Shown here in pieces: positions 4,703 to 6,253 of a stretch of 6,253 bases of DNA (position 1 is its first letter; every line of letters starts with the position of its first letter). The notes under the pieces are model-generated. The model saw only the letters and a program-made list of their open reading frames with translations, was not told where the DNA came from and ran no database searches. Position numbers and translations under genes: made by a program. The DNA lies in NCBI GenBank assembly GCA_049680625.1, contig JBAUID010000140.1, forward strand, positions 1 to 6,253. Reading direction: 5' to 3'. Origin of the DNA: JAUIAI01 sp049680625. GTDB taxonomy: Bacteria > Pseudomonadota > Gammaproteobacteria > Burkholderiales > Burkholderiaceae_E.

Positions 4703-6253
4703 ATAGGGTGATGGTGGCGCCATCGTCGTCGTACAAACGCGTCAGTAAATCAGAACGGCAGCGCAAAACGGCAGATATATTCAGAGAACCCTTCGCGGTA
4801 ATCTCTCCGTCCTTTACGGATGGCGGCTGTGCCATCACCAGAAATCGGGTAATTCGCGTTGATGAACCGGTCGCCGCATTTGTCATTGGTTGCAGCGCTT
4901 GTTTGATCTGCTCGCAATAAGCACTGTCGGTTATCACCGAATCGCTGCTATCCGCGTGAATATGCTGAGGAGACGCAAAAATCAGCAATCCGATTTGTTC
5001 ACGGTCTGCGCCGGTAACCACAACATCCTGAACGAGACCTTCCAAAGTTGCCAGTACCTGCAGACGAATTCTTGCAGCCTGTACCCAGGTACCAGTCATC
5101 AGTTTAAAGTCTTCCGTAATGCGACCATCAAATCGCACGCCCGCCGCCATGTCGTCTTGGTCAACAAAGCGCACCGCATCGTTAGTGATGAAGTAGCCTT
5201 CCTCATCAAAAGCCTCGGCATCTTTGTCCGGTTCATCAAAGTAGCTGGTAATCACGTTTGGCCCGCGCACGCGGATTTCATAGCGATTGTCCTGATACGG
5301 AATCAGCTTTACGTCCAGTTCGGGAACCGGTACGCCGATCATGCCGGATTCGGCACCCCCTTGATGGTGAATCAGACAGGAAGGTGCGGTTTCCGTCAGG
5401 CCCCAGCTTGAGGTCATCATCGGCACCTTCCCGGTGACTTCGCGCGACATGTCTTCGAGCGCAGACCATAAATCGGCTGGTAGCGAGGCACCGGCATAAA
5501 AGATTAAATCCAGATCGGCAAAAAAACGTTGCTTGAGCCTGTTGTCCTTGCGAAACGCATCCACCAGCATACTGTAGGCAATTGGCACGTTAAAACTCAT
5601 GGTGCCTACATGCATCGACAGGTTCTCAAGTGTCCGGTCAAACAAACCCTTAACCGGTTTACCATCGTCGAGAATCAGCGTACCACCGTTACTAAGAATC
5701 AGATAAAAATCCGAATTGCCGGCGAACACATGGTTCCATGGCAGCCATTCAACAATAACCGGCGGGCGAGCGCCAAACATTGGCATACAAGCCAGATACT
5801 GCGCCTGATTCACGGTTACCATGCGCTGCGTCTGCGGCACACCTTTAGGATGCCCGGTTGAGCCGGAAGTAAACAGGATCTTGGCCAGTGTGTCAGGATC
5901 GACGCATTCTGCGGCTTGGGCCAGCGCACCGCTGAGCTTAATTTTAAGCATCTGATCGAACGATGTTGCGTCCGCTGGCACATTGCGGCTGACCACTTTT
6001 TCAACGTCGTCAAAGATATCCAACTGCAGAGCGTTACCAAATGCCTCGCCGTTTTCAGCAAATACCATTGCGGGTTTGATCTTATTGACGCAGTGCACAA
6101 GGCGGGGCCGTGCCTCGGGAATTAACGAGTATTGTTCGGCCAGTGGTGCAATAGGAACACCAATGTACTGTGCCGCCAGTTGTAATACACCGTGGTCGAT
6201 GCCAGCGCCAGACAACACAACAATTGGCGTACCAGGGCCCATGCCGCGCGCCA
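4701..6253 (-). CDS. fcs: Feruloyl-CoA synthase (hydroxycinnamate-CoA ligase), 5' truncated by window edge
   Basis: ATP-dependent acyl-CoA synthetase of the ANL superfamily that activates ferulate, p-coumarate or caffeate to the CoA thioester via an acyl-AMP, in the cytoplasm. Numbering from the ATG at 6242: the adenylate P-loop is FTSGSTGHPKGV (124-135), the acyl-AMP motif is SSWGLTETAPSC (278-289), GYFITNDAVRF holds the ribose-binding Asp355, and FDGRITEDFKLMTGTW (371-386) is the hinge region in the form characteristic of feruloyl-CoA synthases. The catalytic C-terminal Lys484 lies in EITAKGSLN, followed by the usual RSDLLTRLYDD tail. The frame is open through the window edge (Ala-Arg-Gly precede the ATG), and the family is about 600 residues, so roughly 100 N-terminal residues are missing and the ATG at 6242 is not the start. 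It is the first visible gene of an operon with the amidohydrolase. Exact substrate preference cannot be read from sequence. Confidence 0.92.
   Translation of the reverse strand, partial: ARGMGPGTPIVVLSGAGIDHGVLQLAAQYIGVPIAPLAEQYSLIPEARPRLVHCVNKIKPAMVFAENGEAFGNALQLDIFDDVEKVVSRNVPADATSFDQMLKIKLSGALAQAAECVDPDTLAKILFTSGSTGHPKGVPQTQRMVTVNQAQYLACMPMFGARPPVIVEWLPWNHVFAGNSDFYLILSNGGTLILDDGKPVKGLFDRTLENLSMHVGTMSFNVPIAYSMLVDAFRKDNRLKQRFFADLDLIFYAGASLPADLWSALEDMSREVTGKVPMMTSSWGLTETAPSCLIHHQGGAESGMIGVPVPELDVKLIPYQDNRYEIRVRGPNVITSYFDEPDKDAEAFDEEGYFITNDAVRFVDQDDMAAGVRFDGRITEDFKLMTGTWVQAARIRLQVLATLEGLVQDVVVTGADREQIGLLIFASPQHIHADSSDSVITDSAYCEQIKQALQPMTNAATGSSTRITRFLVMAQPPSVKDGEITAKGSLNISAVLRCRSDLLTRLYDDDGATITL

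Noticed and set aside
4890..5411. 173-codon open frame on the + strand inside feruloyl-CoA synthase
   Set aside because: Antisense shadow of a conserved enzyme; composition is unlike a natural protein family and no start signal was found.
6240..6242. ATG at 6242 as the true start of feruloyl-CoA synthase
   Set aside because: The frame stays open to the window edge and the family is about 100 residues longer at the N-terminus.

Overview
The window (about 6.25 kb, roughly 50-55% GC by eye) looks like chromosomal DNA of a proteobacterium, most likely a gammaproteobacterium. This rests on protein style (EmrB-like DHA2 transporter, bacterial feruloyl-CoA synthase, Shine-Dalgarno-led genes) and cannot be fixed further from sequence alone. 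No RNA gene, CRISPR array, insertion sequence, phage gene or replication origin is visible. The longest non-coding stretch is the 139-bp divergent spacer at 2580-2718, so nothing over 300 bases lacks a gene.

Layout from left to right: (1) the C-terminal half of a DHA2/EmrB-type MFS transporter (+, cut by the left edge); (2) 29 bp later a small NTF2/SnoaL-like protein (+) with a duplicated SKAPTE motif near its N-terminus; (3) converging on it, an exported cyclase-family (PF04199) hydrolase (-) with a GTG start and a strong ribosome binding site; (4) divergent from the cyclase, a cytoplasmic L-asparaginase-fold enzyme (+) with a substituted active-site motif (HGTST instead of HGTDT); (5) converging on it, a two-gene minus-strand operon made of feruloyl-CoA synthase (cut by the right edge, upstream gene) and a metal-dependent amidohydrolase resembling 4-hydroxyphenyl-beta-ketoacyl-CoA hydrolases.

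The best-supported joint function is catabolism of plant- or lignin-derived hydroxycinnamates (ferulate, p-coumarate). The synthase would activate the acid to its CoA thioester and the amidohydrolase would cleave a beta-ketoacyl-CoA intermediate late in side-chain shortening. The roles of the cyclase, the asparaginase-like enzyme, the NTF2 protein and the transporter in that pathway are not shown by the sequence. The cyclase and asparaginase-like genes share a divergent control region and may be co-regulated.

The most striking non-genic signal is a perfect 42-bp direct repeat. Its first copy is the last 13 codons, stop codon and flanking bases of the asparaginase-like gene. Its second copy lies 79 bp downstream in the short convergent spacer. 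Each copy carries a 9-bp-stem hairpin. I did not find convincing evidence of a wholly new system; the altered active-site motifs and the repeat are the points worth following up.
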